Below are positions 8,846-19,690 of a DNA stretch of 64,000 bases, piece after piece. A program made the position numbers and the translations under genes. The notes under the pieces were generated by a model. The model saw only the letters and a program-made list of their open reading frames with translations, did no database searches and was not told where the DNA came from. The first letter of the stretch is position 1, and the number at the start of each line of letters is the position of its first letter. This DNA comes from Oceanobacter mangrovi (GTDB lineage Bacteria; Pseudomonadota; Gammaproteobacteria; Pseudomonadales; Oceanobacteraceae), in the NCBI RefSeq assembly GCF_019740315.1, contig NZ_JAHXZR010000002.1, positions 591,095-655,094 on the forward strand, read 5' to 3'.

Positions 8846-9055
8846 GTGACGTCCTTAATCCCGGTCAAATCCCCCTGTGTGCATGTATGCATTCTCAATA
8901 ATGATGATGTCTGCGAAGGCTGTTATCGCACGGGTATGGAAATCAGTCGCTGGGGGCGAATGGACAACGCTGAGAAGCAGCTGGTATTGCAAGCCTGTCA
9001 GCAGCGTGAACAGGATTCCGGCAATCTGATGATTTTCTCAGTCGATCAGGACTAG
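8846..9055 (+). CDS. DUF1289 family protein
   Basis: The 69-residue protein contains the family's Cys pattern SPCVHVCILNNDDVCEGCYR (C-x3-C-x8-C-x2-C), followed by ISRWGRM. The Cys set probably binds zinc or an iron-sulfur cluster; no function is established. GTG 8846 has GGAG seven bases upstream; the longer frame from 8789 adds a basic stretch that does not fit the family. Confidence 0.8.
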   Translation: MTSLIPVKSPCVHVCILNNDDVCEGCYRTGMEISRWGRMDNAEKQLVLQACQQREQDSGNLMIFSVDQD

Positions 9056-9094
9056 GCCTTTCTCCCCCTTTTTTTGCTAGTCGAGTTAAAAACT

Positions 9095-10309
9095 ATGTCT
9101 GATTACGGTCGTTCAGCGGTTATTGGAACCCCTTTCTCTTCAACCGCTACCCGTGTGCTGTTGTGTGGCTCCGGAGAGCTGGGCAAGGAAGTGGTTATCG
9201 AGTTGCAGCGCCTGGGATGCGAAGTGATTGCGGTTGATCGTTACGCCAATGCACCAGCCATGCAGGTGGCTGATCGCAGCCACGTGATCAGCATGCTGGA
9301 CGGCGCGGCCTTGCGTCAGGTGATCGAGGCTGAACAGCCACATCTGATTGTGCCTGAAATCGAAGCCATTGCTACCGATACGCTGGCAGAGCTGGAACAG
9401 CAGGGCTTCAATGTGGTGCCTACTGCCCGCGCCACCCAGCTGACCATGAATCGTGAAGGCATTCGTCGTCTGGCTGCTGAAGAACTGCAAGTGCCAACTT
9501 CCAGTTACCGCTTTGCTGCTGATGAGGCCGAATATTATCAGGCAGTTGCTGAAATCGGTTTGCCATGTTTGATCAAACCGATCATGAGTTCTTCCGGTAA
9601 GGGCCAGAGCTTCGTACGTAACGAAGATCAGCTGGCAGCTGCATGGGAATACGCTCAGCAGGGTGGTCGTGCTGGCAAGGGCAAGGTAATCGTTGAAGGC
9701 TTTGTTGATTTTGACTTTGAAATCACCTTGCTGACCATTCGTCATAGTGATGGCCAGGGTGGTACCGCTACCAGCTTCTGTGAGCCGATCGGTCATCGTC
9801 AGCAAGATGGTGATTATCAGGAGTCCTGGCAGCCGCAGGCGATGACCGCAGCCGCGCTGCAGTCCGCTCAGGCGATTGCTGCCAAGGTTACTGAAGCACT
9901 GGGTGGTTGGGGCTTGTATGGCGTTGAGCTGTTTGTAAAAGGCGATGAAGTGATTTTCAGTGAAGTGTCGCCACGTCCTCACGATACCGGACTGGTTACG
10001 CTGATTTCGCAGGAGCTGTCAGAGTTTGCCCTGCATGCACGGGCAATTCTCGGGCTGCCGATTCCGTTCATTCGCCAGTACGGCCCGTCGGCATCGGCAG
10101 TGCTGCTGGTTGAAGGCCAGTCAACGACTATGACCTACGGTAATCTGTTTGCTGCATTGACAGAACCGGGCACGCAGCTGCGTTTGTTTGGCAAGCCGGA
10201 GATGTCGGGCAAACGTCGTCTGGGCGTGGCGCTGGCACTTGATGAAAACATCGAGCAGGCGCGCCAGAAAGCCACCCGCAGCGCTACAGCGATTGATGTC
10301 ACGCTTTGA
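9095..10309 (+). CDS. purT: Formate-dependent phosphoribosylglycinamide formyltransferase
   Basis: The 404-residue protein is an ATP-grasp enzyme that makes formyl-GAR from GAR, formate and ATP, the folate-independent route to the third step of purine synthesis. The N-terminal part has [20 protein letters not shown]. The ATP-grasp core has [37 protein letters not shown] and [19 protein letters not shown]. The start at ATG 9095 gives a PurT-like N-terminus; seven residues encoded upstream are probably not translated. The 3' end is six bases from a convergent gene, so transcription must stop very close. Confidence 0.95.
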   Translation: MSDYGRSAVIGTPFSSTATRVLLCGSGELGKEVVIELQRLGCEVIAVDRYANAPAMQVADRSHVISMLDGAALRQVIEAEQPHLIVPEIEAIATDTLAELEQQGFNVVPTARATQLTMNREGIRRLAAEELQVPTSSYRFAADEAEYYQAVAEIGLPCLIKPIMSSSGKGQSFVRNEDQLAAAWEYAQQGGRAGKGKVIVEGFVDFDFEITLLTIRHSDGQGGTATSFCEPIGHRQQDGDYQESWQPQAMTAAALQSAQAIAAKVTEALGGWGLYGVELFVKGDEVIFSEVSPRPHDTGLVTLISQELSEFALHARAILGLPIPFIRQYGPSASAVLLVEGQSTTMTYGNLFAALTEPGTQLRLFGKPEMSGKRRLGVALALDENIEQARQKATRSATAIDVTL

Positions 10310-10315
10310 TTGAAT

Positions 10316-11935
10316 TCAGGAGGGGTTGGGCGTCGGTGTCTCGGCGATCAATTCCTGACAATAGCGTAATTCCCGCACGCAACTCTGATTGCGACCACTG
10401 GCCTTGGCGTCATAGAGCGCCAGGTCAGCACACTTGACCCAGTCTGCCAGCTGAAATTTGTTCAGCCAGTCATCGCCTTCCTGTTGGTGAATCCAGGCAA
10501 TACCAACGCTGATCGTCAACTGTGCTGCCGTTGGTGAGCTGTGATGGGCAATGGCAATTCGCTCAATCGGCTCATGAATCCGGCGGGCAATTTCTTCCAC
10601 TTCCTTGCGGGTGCCGGCTTGTAGTAGCAGCGAAAACTCTTCGCCACCCCAACGTGCCAATGATTCGTTGGTGTCGATACCGCCCAATGCGCGTGCCACT
10701 TGCTGCAGCACCATGTCACCACGTGGATGGCCATAACTGTCGTTGTAGCGCTTGAAATGATCGATATCGACCAGAATCAGCACTTTTGACAGCGGCTGGA
10801 GATGCAATCGCTCCCAGGCTTTCAGCAGGCGATCATCAAAACCGCGGCGATTCAGAACCGATGTCAGCGAATCCGTGCGGCTCAACTCTTTCAGCTGGGT
10901 GTTTTGCAGTCGAATGGTTTCGACCATCTGGTTGTGGGAATTGGCAGCTCGTACCAGCTCAGCAATGCGTAAGCCACCCCGAACCGGGAATGGTGTGATT
11001 TTGCCAGTTTCGGCCGTCTCCCTCAGGTGGGCTTCTGCCCGTTTTAACGGAGAGACGATGAGGCGCAAAATCAGCGCAAAAATCATCGCTGGCACCATGC
11101 CCAGTAGCACCAGTTCTTTCCATACTTCACTCCCCAGCAAGTCTGGTACGCGGGTATTGGGGTCGCTGATTTCCAAACATAAAACCGGTTTTTGCAGCGG
11201 TGAGTAGAGACAGCGAACAAAGGTTGTTCTGGGTTCATCGACCGGTGCGTCCAGAGCAGGGGAATTATCGACCCAGGGCAACAGGTTAACTTGCAAACGT
11301 GTCAGCCGCTCCTTGGTTGCCAGGCTGTCGGCTTCGATGCTGCGGCTGAAAATCAGCCAGCCGTTGGAGGGCTGGTCACGATTAGAGGGCAGCACAGGGT
11401 GGGCGGCAACAATGCTGGCCTGGCCGTTAATTTTGATGATGCCGCTGCGAGGTCCATCGAGACTTAGCAGCTGCTGCAGCTCCTGAAAGGTATCGTTGTC
11501 GAGATTTTTGGGGGTCGACAGCCGCTCTTCCTCCGCGTCATAGAGAAAGATGTCGATTGGCTGCTGTTGTGCATCAAGGATGATTACATTATTCAGGTGC
11601 AGGGAAACAAAAGTGTCAGCAACAAAATTGGATTCGATGTATATGGCGTCTCTGTTGCGGATGTAATTCCAGGTGTCATCCCAGACGGAATAGTCCTGTA
11701 CCGTAACTTCCAGCTGCTCCTGATCGATGTCAAAGGCTTCCTCCAGGCTCCCCATACTGGCCTGTTGGTGGCGCACGACGTCGGCCACCTCCTTCGGGTG
11801 AACCACCAGGGTCCGAAAGCTCACCAGTCCTGCCAGCCAGAACAGCAGATAGCCCAATACCAGAGTCAGGTAAAGGGTCTTGATGGAAATATCCAGAGCT
11901 CTCAGGGTCTTGTCTCCTGTGCTGAGCGGTATCAC
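10316..11935 (-). CDS. Membrane diguanylate cyclase with CHASE4-like sensor
   Basis: The 539-residue protein has a membrane helix at about 17-40 and a periplasmic domain of CHASE4 type (EVTVQDYSVWDDTWNYI). A second helix lies near 270-290, and a C-terminal GGDEF domain carries WGGEEF. It should make cyclic di-GMP in response to an external signal. Five residues ahead of GGEEF the inhibitory RxxD site is replaced by DTNE, so product inhibition through the I-site is unlikely. The start is uncertain: GTG 11935 is the longest possibility, while a GGAG further downstream precedes a CTG. It is 40 bases downstream of a second gene of similar build. Confidence 0.88.
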   Translation of the reverse strand: MIPLSTGDKTLRALDISIKTLYLTLVLGYLLFWLAGLVSFRTLVVHPKEVADVVRHQQASMGSLEEAFDIDQEQLEVTVQDYSVWDDTWNYIRNRDAIYIESNFVADTFVSLHLNNVIILDAQQQPIDIFLYDAEEERLSTPKNLDNDTFQELQQLLSLDGPRSGIIKINGQASIVAAHPVLPSNRDQPSNGWLIFSRSIEADSLATKERLTRLQVNLLPWVDNSPALDAPVDEPRTTFVRCLYSPLQKPVLCLEISDPNTRVPDLLGSEVWKELVLLGMVPAMIFALILRLIVSPLKRAEAHLRETAETGKITPFPVRGGLRIAELVRAANSHNQMVETIRLQNTQLKELSRTDSLTSVLNRRGFDDRLLKAWERLHLQPLSKVLILVDIDHFKRYNDSYGHPRGDMVLQQVARALGGIDTNESLARWGGEEFSLLLQAGTRKEVEEIARRIHEPIERIAIAHHSSPTAAQLTISVGIAWIHQQEGDDWLNKFQLADWVKCADLALYDAKASGRNQSCVRELRYCQELIAETPTPNPS

Positions 11936-11975
11936 TCAAGCTTAGTGAATTTCGAAACGTCCGCCAGTTTGTTCT

Positions 11976-13550
11976 TCAGTCGCGCTTATGGCCGGAGTTG
12001 AAGAACGCGTGATGACTGGTTTTCGGTACTTCCCTGTGCATCAGTTGCAACATGCTGCAGTTACGACCTTCGCGCTTGGCTTCATACAAGGCGATGTCTG
12101 CCAGTTGCACCCAATCGCGCGGGCTGCATTTTTGCAGCCATAAACCGGAATCCAGAATCCAGGCGATACCGGCACTAACCGTAAGCTGAGGAGAGGTTGG
12201 GGAATATTCGTGACAGATTTCCAGTTTCCTGATGGTACGGCGTATCAGCTTGCGGAAATTTTCCAGTTCGGTTGCATCCTGCAGGTAAACAATCATGGCG
12301 AATTCTTCGCCACCATAGCGGGCTACCAGTTCATCGGTGCGCTTGGCGCATTCCATCAGGGCGCTGGCAACCTGACGCAATGCCAGGTCGCCAGCCTGGT
12401 GGCCGTAGTGGTCGTTGTATTCCTTGAAGTGATCAATGTCTACCAGCACCATTGCGACGTATGACGAACGGCGCAATATTCGCGACCAGGTTGCCTCCAG
12501 TGTGCGGTCGAAGGCCAGTCGATTGGGGATTTGGGTCAGCGGGTCGGTCGCCGACAGGGTTTTTAACTGGCTTTGTTGGCGCATGACTTTATACACCAGT
12601 TCGTTGTATGCATCTTTCAGTTGGCTAAGCTCCTGCACCGGAATACGGGTGTTGAACAAGACGGGCTTGAGCTGATTGTTACGGGCGTTGCGTTCCAGCA
12701 TGCGTGTGGCCTGCCGAATTGGAGGTAGCAAGGCGTGGTCGATCAGCAAGAGCAGCAGAATGGGCAGTAGCAAGGCGAAGGCGAGCGTATATCCCAGTCG
12801 CTGATCGAAAAACGCCGGTGGTGCAACATGATGATGGATTATCATGCAGAGTTCCGCGTTGCCGTCCAGGTTGGTCAGGCAACGCTGGTGCTGGCTGGCT
12901 GGTCGCTCTATGGGAGCGCGCAAATCGGTGACTGGCTGACCTGCTGGCAAAGATGCCGGGCTGACCAATTCTGCCAGGATACGGGCCTGGCTGAACGACT
13001 GGCTTAGCTGGCGGTTCTGCAGTGGTCGGGTCAGTACAATCCAGCCGCTCAGCTCTTGATGTTGTGGGTCGGCAAGCACTGGGCTGATAGCGATCAGGGT
13101 TGGCTGATCATCAATCTGGCGAATATCCAGAATCATGCCGCCGCCAGAGGCCTTGCCCGGTTTTGATTTCAGCCACTCACTGTTGGAGTCAAGGTTAATG
13201 CTTTCTGTTTCACCTTGCAGGTGGGCTCGAAAGAGGGTTGAGCCGTCAAGCCGCAGCAAACTGGCCGACGTCAGTCCCAGGGCTATTAGCTGATTGACTG
13301 AAAACAGCTCAAATATCTGGTTGGCCTCATCATTGCGCAGCATTTGCAAGACTTCACTGCTTTCGGCATAGCCTCTTGCCAGATAGCCGAGCTCGTCCAG
13401 GCTGGCATCGATAATTTCCGCCAGTCCGGATATTTCCTGTTGTTGCTGGTTAACGGAATCAGCCAGTTCCTGTGGATATAGCCACACCAGCCGGATGCCA
13501 ATCAGACCGGCTAACAGTACCAGCATGTAAATTGCCGAGCTGATCAGCAA
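11976..13550 (-). CDS. Membrane diguanylate cyclase, paralogue of the next gene
   Basis: About 524 residues. A membrane helix opens the protein, followed by a periplasmic sensor (about 25-250), a second helix (ALLLPILLLLLIDHALL) and a GGDEF domain with ARYGGEEF. The layout parallels the downstream neighbour, suggesting an old tandem duplication. RTDE occupies the place of the I-site RxxD. No ATG precedes the first membrane helix. Candidates are TTG 13550, or a CTG at 13568, which would follow GGAGG (13578-13574) by five bases and add basic residues before the helix. Confidence 0.87.
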   Translation of the reverse strand: MLISSAIYMLVLLAGLIGIRLVWLYPQELADSVNQQQQEISGLAEIIDASLDELGYLARGYAESSEVLQMLRNDEANQIFELFSVNQLIALGLTSASLLRLDGSTLFRAHLQGETESINLDSNSEWLKSKPGKASGGGMILDIRQIDDQPTLIAISPVLADPQHQELSGWIVLTRPLQNRQLSQSFSQARILAELVSPASLPAGQPVTDLRAPIERPASQHQRCLTNLDGNAELCMIIHHHVAPPAFFDQRLGYTLAFALLLPILLLLLIDHALLPPIRQATRMLERNARNNQLKPVLFNTRIPVQELSQLKDAYNELVYKVMRQQSQLKTLSATDPLTQIPNRLAFDRTLEATWSRILRRSSYVAMVLVDIDHFKEYNDHYGHQAGDLALRQVASALMECAKRTDELVARYGGEEFAMIVYLQDATELENFRKLIRRTIRKLEICHEYSPTSPQLTVSAGIAWILDSGLWLQKCSPRDWVQLADIALYEAKREGRNCSMLQLMHREVPKTSHHAFFNSGHKRD

Positions 13551-13640
13551 CAGTTTGCGAATCCCCAGAATGACCTCCGGCGCAAAGGAAGTAAAAGGAG
13601 TGACAGGGTCACTCCCAATACTAGACCTTGCCGGGGATTT

Positions 13641-13652
13641 TGACGGCCGTCA
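13641..13652. promoter_or_regulatory. Perfect 12-base palindrome upstream of the diguanylate cyclase genes
   Basis: TGACGGCCGTCA lies about 75-90 bases upstream of the first diguanylate cyclase start and downstream of yaeQ. It may be an operator. On the same strand, CGGT-7-ACCG followed by seven T (about 13660-13680) may end yaeQ transcription. Both are weak signals. Confidence 0.25.
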
Positions 13653-13691
13653 CATCAAAAAAACGGTCATTACTACCGGCGGTGGAAGGGG

Positions 13692-14240
13692 TTATTGGTC
13701 GTTCAGGCTGAAATGCTGTATCGGTACATGCAGCAGCTGGTTGTCGGCGGTAATCCAGAGATCGTCACCATCCCGTTGAACGGCGAGATCCATGTTGCGA
13801 TTGTGAAGGTCTGCCAGTTGCTGCATGGCGGCTGGCTGAAACCCGGCAATCTGAATGTTGTCGATATTGCCGAGCTGCTTTTGGCAATCGCTGAGCCAAC
13901 TGCTGAGATTTTTATCGCTATAGCCATAAACCCACACCTGAGCGGCCTGGCGGCTTGCTTTTTTAAGGCGCTCGGCGGTTGGCTGGCCAACTTCAATCCA
14001 GTCGGTAATGGCGTTGATGTCGTCCTTTCGCCAGATGTCGGGCTCGTTGTCTGTGCTGAGGCCGCGGGTGAAAGTCAGGCCTTCGGTAGCATGCAGACAG
14101 AACGCCAGAATCCGGCTCATCATCCGCAAAGGGGTCTCTGACGGGTGTAATGCAACCGTCAGTGTCAGCTGTTCGTACAGCATTCTGTCGTTGTCGGCGA
14201 GGTTGATGGATGCCTTGCAAATGGTGGCTTTGAGGGCCAT
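13692..14240 (-). CDS. yaeQ: YaeQ family protein
   Basis: The 182-residue protein starts MALKATICKASINLADNDR and has HPSETPLRMMSRILAF, TRGLSTDNEPDIW and WIEVGQPTAERLKKA. All of these are hallmarks of YaeQ, which has a PD-(D/E)XK-like fold but no agreed function; an old proposal as an RfaH-bypass factor is unproven. The start at ATG 14240 has GGAG upstream and matches the conserved N-terminus exactly; the 39 extra residues encoded upstream are not part of the family. Confidence 0.92.
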   Translation of the reverse strand: MALKATICKASINLADNDRMLYEQLTLTVALHPSETPLRMMSRILAFCLHATEGLTFTRGLSTDNEPDIWRKDDINAITDWIEVGQPTAERLKKASRQAAQVWVYGYSDKNLSSWLSDCQKQLGNIDNIQIAGFQPAAMQQLADLHNRNMDLAVQRDGDDLWITADNQLLHVPIQHFSLNDQ

Positions 14241-14401
14241 GACTGACTCCGGTGGACAGGATTGGGGAGCCTTTATAGCTAGGAATGTGTCAGACGACAA
14301 ATCTGAACACTTGTTTATCGCGGAATCCTGACTATGGTTGAGGTGTGCGCATCGCAAGATGTTTGCAGGACAATAAAATTATTTAAAGCGGAAAGCCTCA
14401 T

Positions 14402-14689
14402 ATGAGTTATCGCGAATTCAGTGTGAACGGTCTGCTGGCAGAAGTGGGAATCCGTGTCAGGGCTGCTCGGCTGGCTATGAATCTGAGTCAGGAACAATTG
14501 GCGAGGGAAGCTGCCGTTAGCCGTTCCACCATCAAGCGGCTGGAAGCCGGAACCGATAGTGTCAGCCTGGCCAACTTATTATCGATTCTGCAGGTGCTGG
14601 ATTGTATTGATCTGCTGGTCGGCGCCTTGCCAGAACCAGACGGTAGTTCGGACGCCCGTCAGCGGGCCTCTCGCAGTCTGACGGCCTGA
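14402..14689 (+). CDS. XRE-family HTH transcriptional regulator
   Basis: The 95-residue protein is little more than an HTH_3 domain: IRVRAARLAMNLSQEQLARE followed by VSRSTIKRLEAG and LANLLSILQVLD. The C-terminal tail is Ser/Arg-rich. Its size resembles HipB-type antitoxins, but no HipA-like toxin gene is adjacent on either side, so it stands as an orphan regulator. It is divergent from yaeQ and may bind the shared 160-base promoter region. Confidence 0.8.
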   Translation: MSYREFSVNGLLAEVGIRVRAARLAMNLSQEQLAREAAVSRSTIKRLEAGTDSVSLANLLSILQVLDCIDLLVGALPEPDGSSDARQRASRSLTA

Positions 14690-14741
14690 CTGGGCGTTAG
14701 ATGCTTGAACCAGGGCGCGTTTCCCGTTAGGATGCGCGCAC

Positions 14742-14852
14742 TCTTGGGGGAGTAGTCTTTTGCTGGCGCTACAACACAGCGCCGCGAATCCTGTATCAAC
14801 ATAATTGGGCCTCAAGCCCGTGGTGCAGGAGACACTGAGGTGTTTGACAAGA
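14742..14852 (+). promoter_or_regulatory. yybP-ykoY manganese riboswitch
   Basis: TCTTG (14742-14746) can pair with CAAGA (14848-14852) to form P1. Immediately inside is GGGGAGTAG, the invariant 5' element of this aptamer class. A GC-rich stem (TGGCGCTAC/GCGCC) follows, then the class-typical segment GTATCAACATAATTGGGCC with its closing hairpin, and the 3' element GAGGTGTTTGAC. This RNA class senses Mn2+ and turns on exporters. The gene downstream is a manganese-exporter family member, which supports the call. A small hairpin at about 14866-14890 (CTGATG/CATCAG) lies between aptamer and start codon and may belong to the expression platform. Confidence 0.82.
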
Positions 14853-14924
14853 CCTGAGACATTCACTGATGCCATGGGTGGCCATCAGGGTATGTCTTTG
14901 GAATTGCGCCACCCGGAAAAGATT

Positions 14925-15509
14925 ATGGATCCTGTTGTAATTCCTTCCGCATTAATTCCTTCCATTACATCTGTTGCTCTGGCAGAGATGGGTGACAAAA
15001 CCCAACTGCTGACTTTGCTGCTGGCTGTCCGTTTCAGAAATCGTGCTGGTATTGTTTTCGGCATCCTGTTGGCGACAGTGCTTAATCATGGTTTGTCGGC
15101 GCTGGCCGGTGGCTGGCTTGGCGTCAATATGGATCAGTGGCTATCAAGCCAGTGGCTGAACTGGATTATGGCCGGCTGTTTTATTGCCATGGGGATCTGG
15201 TTGCTGGTGCCGGATGAAGAAGACGGTATTAACGAAAAGTGGATGGCCGCTGGTGCTTTTGTGGCGACCTTTGTGCTGTTCTCACTGGCGGAGCTGGGCG
15301 ACAAGACCCAGATCGTGACCGTGATGCTGGCAGCCCAGTTCCAGCAGCCGTTGACCGTTGCTGTTGGTACCACTATTGGTATGTTGCTGGCAAACGTGCC
15401 ACTGGTGTGGTTCGGTCGGGCATTGGTTGATCGTTTGCCGATGGTGTGGATTCACCGGATTACGGCAGCACTGTTTATCGGGTCCGGTCTCTGGCTGTTG
15501 CTGGCGTAG
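14925..15509 (+). CDS. TMEM165/GDT1 family manganese exporter (MneA-like)
   Basis: The 194-residue membrane protein has six predicted helices in two repeats, each with the family motif E-x-G-D-K-T (AEMGDKTQLLT and AELGDKTQIVT). UPF0016/GDT1 proteins move Mn2+ or Ca2+ out of the cytosol, and bacterial members protect against manganese excess. The start at ATG 14925 puts the first motif at the usual distance and leaves the leader free for the riboswitch; an in-frame ATG at 14805 lies inside the aptamer and is unlikely. Expression is probably raised by Mn2+ through that riboswitch. Confidence 0.9.
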   Translation: MDPVVIPSALIPSITSVALAEMGDKTQLLTLLLAVRFRNRAGIVFGILLATVLNHGLSALAGGWLGVNMDQWLSSQWLNWIMAGCFIAMGIWLLVPDEEDGINEKWMAAGAFVATFVLFSLAELGDKTQIVTVMLAAQFQQPLTVAVGTTIGMLLANVPLVWFGRALVDRLPMVWIHRITAALFIGSGLWLLLA

Positions 15510-15557
15510 AATGCCCTTATTTGTTCTGTGCGGTTGCTTTTCTGGTCTGTGAAGTGA

Positions 15558-17657
<2,100 letters not shown>

Positions 17658-17681
17658 GATCGCTCGATAACTGACTGATTT

Positions 17682-17712
17682 TCAAGGGGGAGTATGGACG
17701 ATTCCTCCTTGA
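17682..17712. terminator. Hairpin after fadH
   Basis: TCAAGGGGGA (17682-17691) and TCCTCCTTGA (17703-17712) form a ten-pair stem with one G-T pair and an 11-base loop. No T-run follows, so termination efficiency is doubtful; it may only protect the 3' end. Confidence 0.4.
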
Positions 17713-17824
17713 TCACTTGAACTAGTTCACAAAAAAACTTGATCTCTGTCAATAAATGTATAAAAGATAATCACGAAAGATCCTGTTCGTGAATGCTCAT
17801 TTATGCCTGACGCCGAGGTCTGCC

Positions 17825-18586
17825 ATGTCTTCTGAATACAATCTGGGGCTTGTTGCCCTGTCTTATTTACTGTCGGTCTTTGGATCCTATACGGCGCTCA
17901 AACTCGCCACTGGAATCCCTGGCACCAGTGGCCGGCTGTTCTGGTTTTGGCTGGTGGGTTCGGCGTTTGCCCTTGGTGGCGGCGCTGTCTGGGCGATGCA
18001 TTTTGTTGGCATGCTGGCGTATAACACGCCGCTGGATTTTGGCTATAGCCTGCCCATGACCTTGCTGTCGCTTGTGTTGGCGGTTTTTGTTGTTGGCCTG
18101 GGGTTGTTCGTGGTTGGCAAGCGGCCGGGCAGTCTGATTCATCTGGTGCTGGCTGGGACCATTACCGGTTGCGGGGTTGCAGTGATGCATTACACCGGCA
18201 TGGCTGCCATGGTGATGCCGGGTAGCATGAGTTATGAACCGACCCTGTTTCTGGTGTCAATTCTGATTGCGGTTGGTGCGGCTATTTGCGCTCTGTGGCT
18301 GGCGTTTAATGTTGACGGCTTCAGGTTGCAGCTACTCAGTGCCATGGTGATGGGCGTGGCCGTATGTGGTATGCACTATACCGGCATGGCGGCGATGCAC
18401 ATGAACTATGGCCTGCCTGCCACGTTAACCCTGCAGGACCTGCAATATGAGGCAGCCATTGATTCCGACATCATGGCAACCCTGATTGCGTTTGTTGCTG
18501 CGGGCGTTCTGGTTGCGCTGTTGCTGGGGACTCGCGAGGGGCTTAGCCAGCAGCGGCGCCTTGCAGCACTGAGGATTGATCGATAG
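17825..18586 (+). CDS. MHYT-domain integral membrane sensor
   Basis: The 253-residue protein consists of about seven membrane helices and three MHYT-type motifs: AMHFVGMLAY, VMHYTGMAAMVM and GMHYTGMAAMHM. The His, Met and Thr residues at the outer membrane face are proposed in the family to bind copper and so sense O2, CO or NO. In most proteins the MHYT module is fused to a GGDEF/EAL or histidine kinase output; here it ends right after the last helix with a short basic tail. The start at ATG 17825 has GAGG six bases upstream. Confidence 0.85.
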   Translation: MSSEYNLGLVALSYLLSVFGSYTALKLATGIPGTSGRLFWFWLVGSAFALGGGAVWAMHFVGMLAYNTPLDFGYSLPMTLLSLVLAVFVVGLGLFVVGKRPGSLIHLVLAGTITGCGVAVMHYTGMAAMVMPGSMSYEPTLFLVSILIAVGAAICALWLAFNVDGFRLQLLSAMVMGVAVCGMHYTGMAAMHMNYGLPATLTLQDLQYEAAIDSDIMATLIAFVAAGVLVALLLGTREGLSQQRRLAALRIDR

Positions 18587-18691
18587 TTGTGCTGAGGATT
18601 GTCATTCCGGGCGGCATAAGGATTCGTGCCGCGTGGCTGGCTGGGTTAAACTAGCGCTTTGTGTTTGACCCATTCCAATAACAGGTTCTTC

Positions 18692-19603
18692 ATGCTCGCA
18701 GATAAAATCCGTAACCGCGAAACCGGCATTGTTTTATACGGCATTGTGCCGCCCAAAAAGGGCACAGCGCCAGAACGGGTAGAGGAAATCGCCGCGTTAC
18801 AGATGTCCCGCCTGGAAGGCCAGCCGATTGACGGTCTGGTGTTGTACGATATTCAGGATGAAGCCAGCCGTACTGATGAAGAGCGGCCGTTCCCCTACAT
18901 CGAAACTCTCGACAGCTTTGATTACAGCCGTAACCAGCTGGCAAGTCTGGATTTGCCGAAAATTATCTATCGCGCAGCCGGTAAATACAGTGAAGCGGAG
19001 CTGAGCGAATTCCTGCAGCAAGCATCGGTTACCAATAACATGACGGTGTTTGTCGGAGCAGCGTCGAAAGACCAGCCGGTTACCATGACCATGACGGAAG
19101 CCTATGCGCTGAAGCGCAGTGTGCGGCCAGACCTGCTTATCGGCGGTGTAACCATTCCGGAGCGTCATAACGCCAAGGGTTCTGAGCATCTGCGGGTGTT
19201 CGAAAAAATTCGTGAAGGCTGCTCGTTCTTTGTTTCGCAGGGCGTTTACGATCTGCAGGCGTCAAAGAACTTCCTGTCGGATTATTATTACTACGGTCGC
19301 GACAACGACTTGCCACTGGTGCCGGTGATTTTCACCCTGACCCCGTGCGGTTCAATCCAGACCCTGAATTTTATGAAATGGCTTGGCATCAGTATTCCTC
19401 GCTGGCTGGAAAATGAGCTGGTGCATGCCCGCGACATTCTGGAAACCTCGGTTAAACATTCCGAGCAGAACTGGCTGGAGCTGAAGGCTTTTGCTGACGA
19501 AAAAGGCATTCCGGTTGGCTGCAACATTGAAAGTGTTGCGGTTCGCAAGGTTGAAGTGGAAGCTTCGATCGAGTTGTTGAACCGGGTAGCAAAAAAGCGC
19601 TGA
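18692..19603 (+). CDS. Methylenetetrahydrofolate reductase-like protein
   Basis: The 303-residue protein reads as a beta/alpha barrel of the MTHFR-like group: YGIVPPKKGTAPERVEEIAA at the N-terminus, IDGLVLYDIQDEASRTDEER for the folate/flavin side, and IREGCSFFVSQGVYD plus PVIFTLTPCGS further on. It differs from MetF in these segments, so the substrate is uncertain. Some relatives work in C1 or methyl transfer. The start at ATG 18692 follows an AGG-containing leader. The gene appears monocistronic, since a hairpin terminator follows. Confidence 0.7.
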   Translation: MLADKIRNRETGIVLYGIVPPKKGTAPERVEEIAALQMSRLEGQPIDGLVLYDIQDEASRTDEERPFPYIETLDSFDYSRNQLASLDLPKIIYRAAGKYSEAELSEFLQQASVTNNMTVFVGAASKDQPVTMTMTEAYALKRSVRPDLLIGGVTIPERHNAKGSEHLRVFEKIREGCSFFVSQGVYDLQASKNFLSDYYYYGRDNDLPLVPVIFTLTPCGSIQTLNFMKWLGISIPRWLENELVHARDILETSVKHSEQNWLELKAFADEKGIPVGCNIESVAVRKVEVEASIELLNRVAKKR

Positions 19604-19631
19604 TTTCAGCCACCTATACGCCACACATGCC

Positions 19632-19664
19632 AGAGGCTGGAGTCTATACTTCAGCCTCTTTCTG
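19632..19664 (+). terminator. Hairpin terminator before the mks operon
   Basis: AGAGGCTG (19632-19639) and CAGCCTCT (19652-19659) form a perfect eight-pair stem with a 12-base loop, followed by a short T-rich stretch. It separates the MTHFR-like gene from mksF. Confidence 0.6.
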
Positions 19665-19690
19665 TTTTGACTACACGGACCCCTTGCTGA

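Noticed and set aside
14402..14689. HipB-type antitoxin of a toxin-antitoxin pair
   Set aside because: No toxin-like gene adjoins; the next gene is a riboswitch-controlled exporter and the other neighbour is divergent yaeQ.
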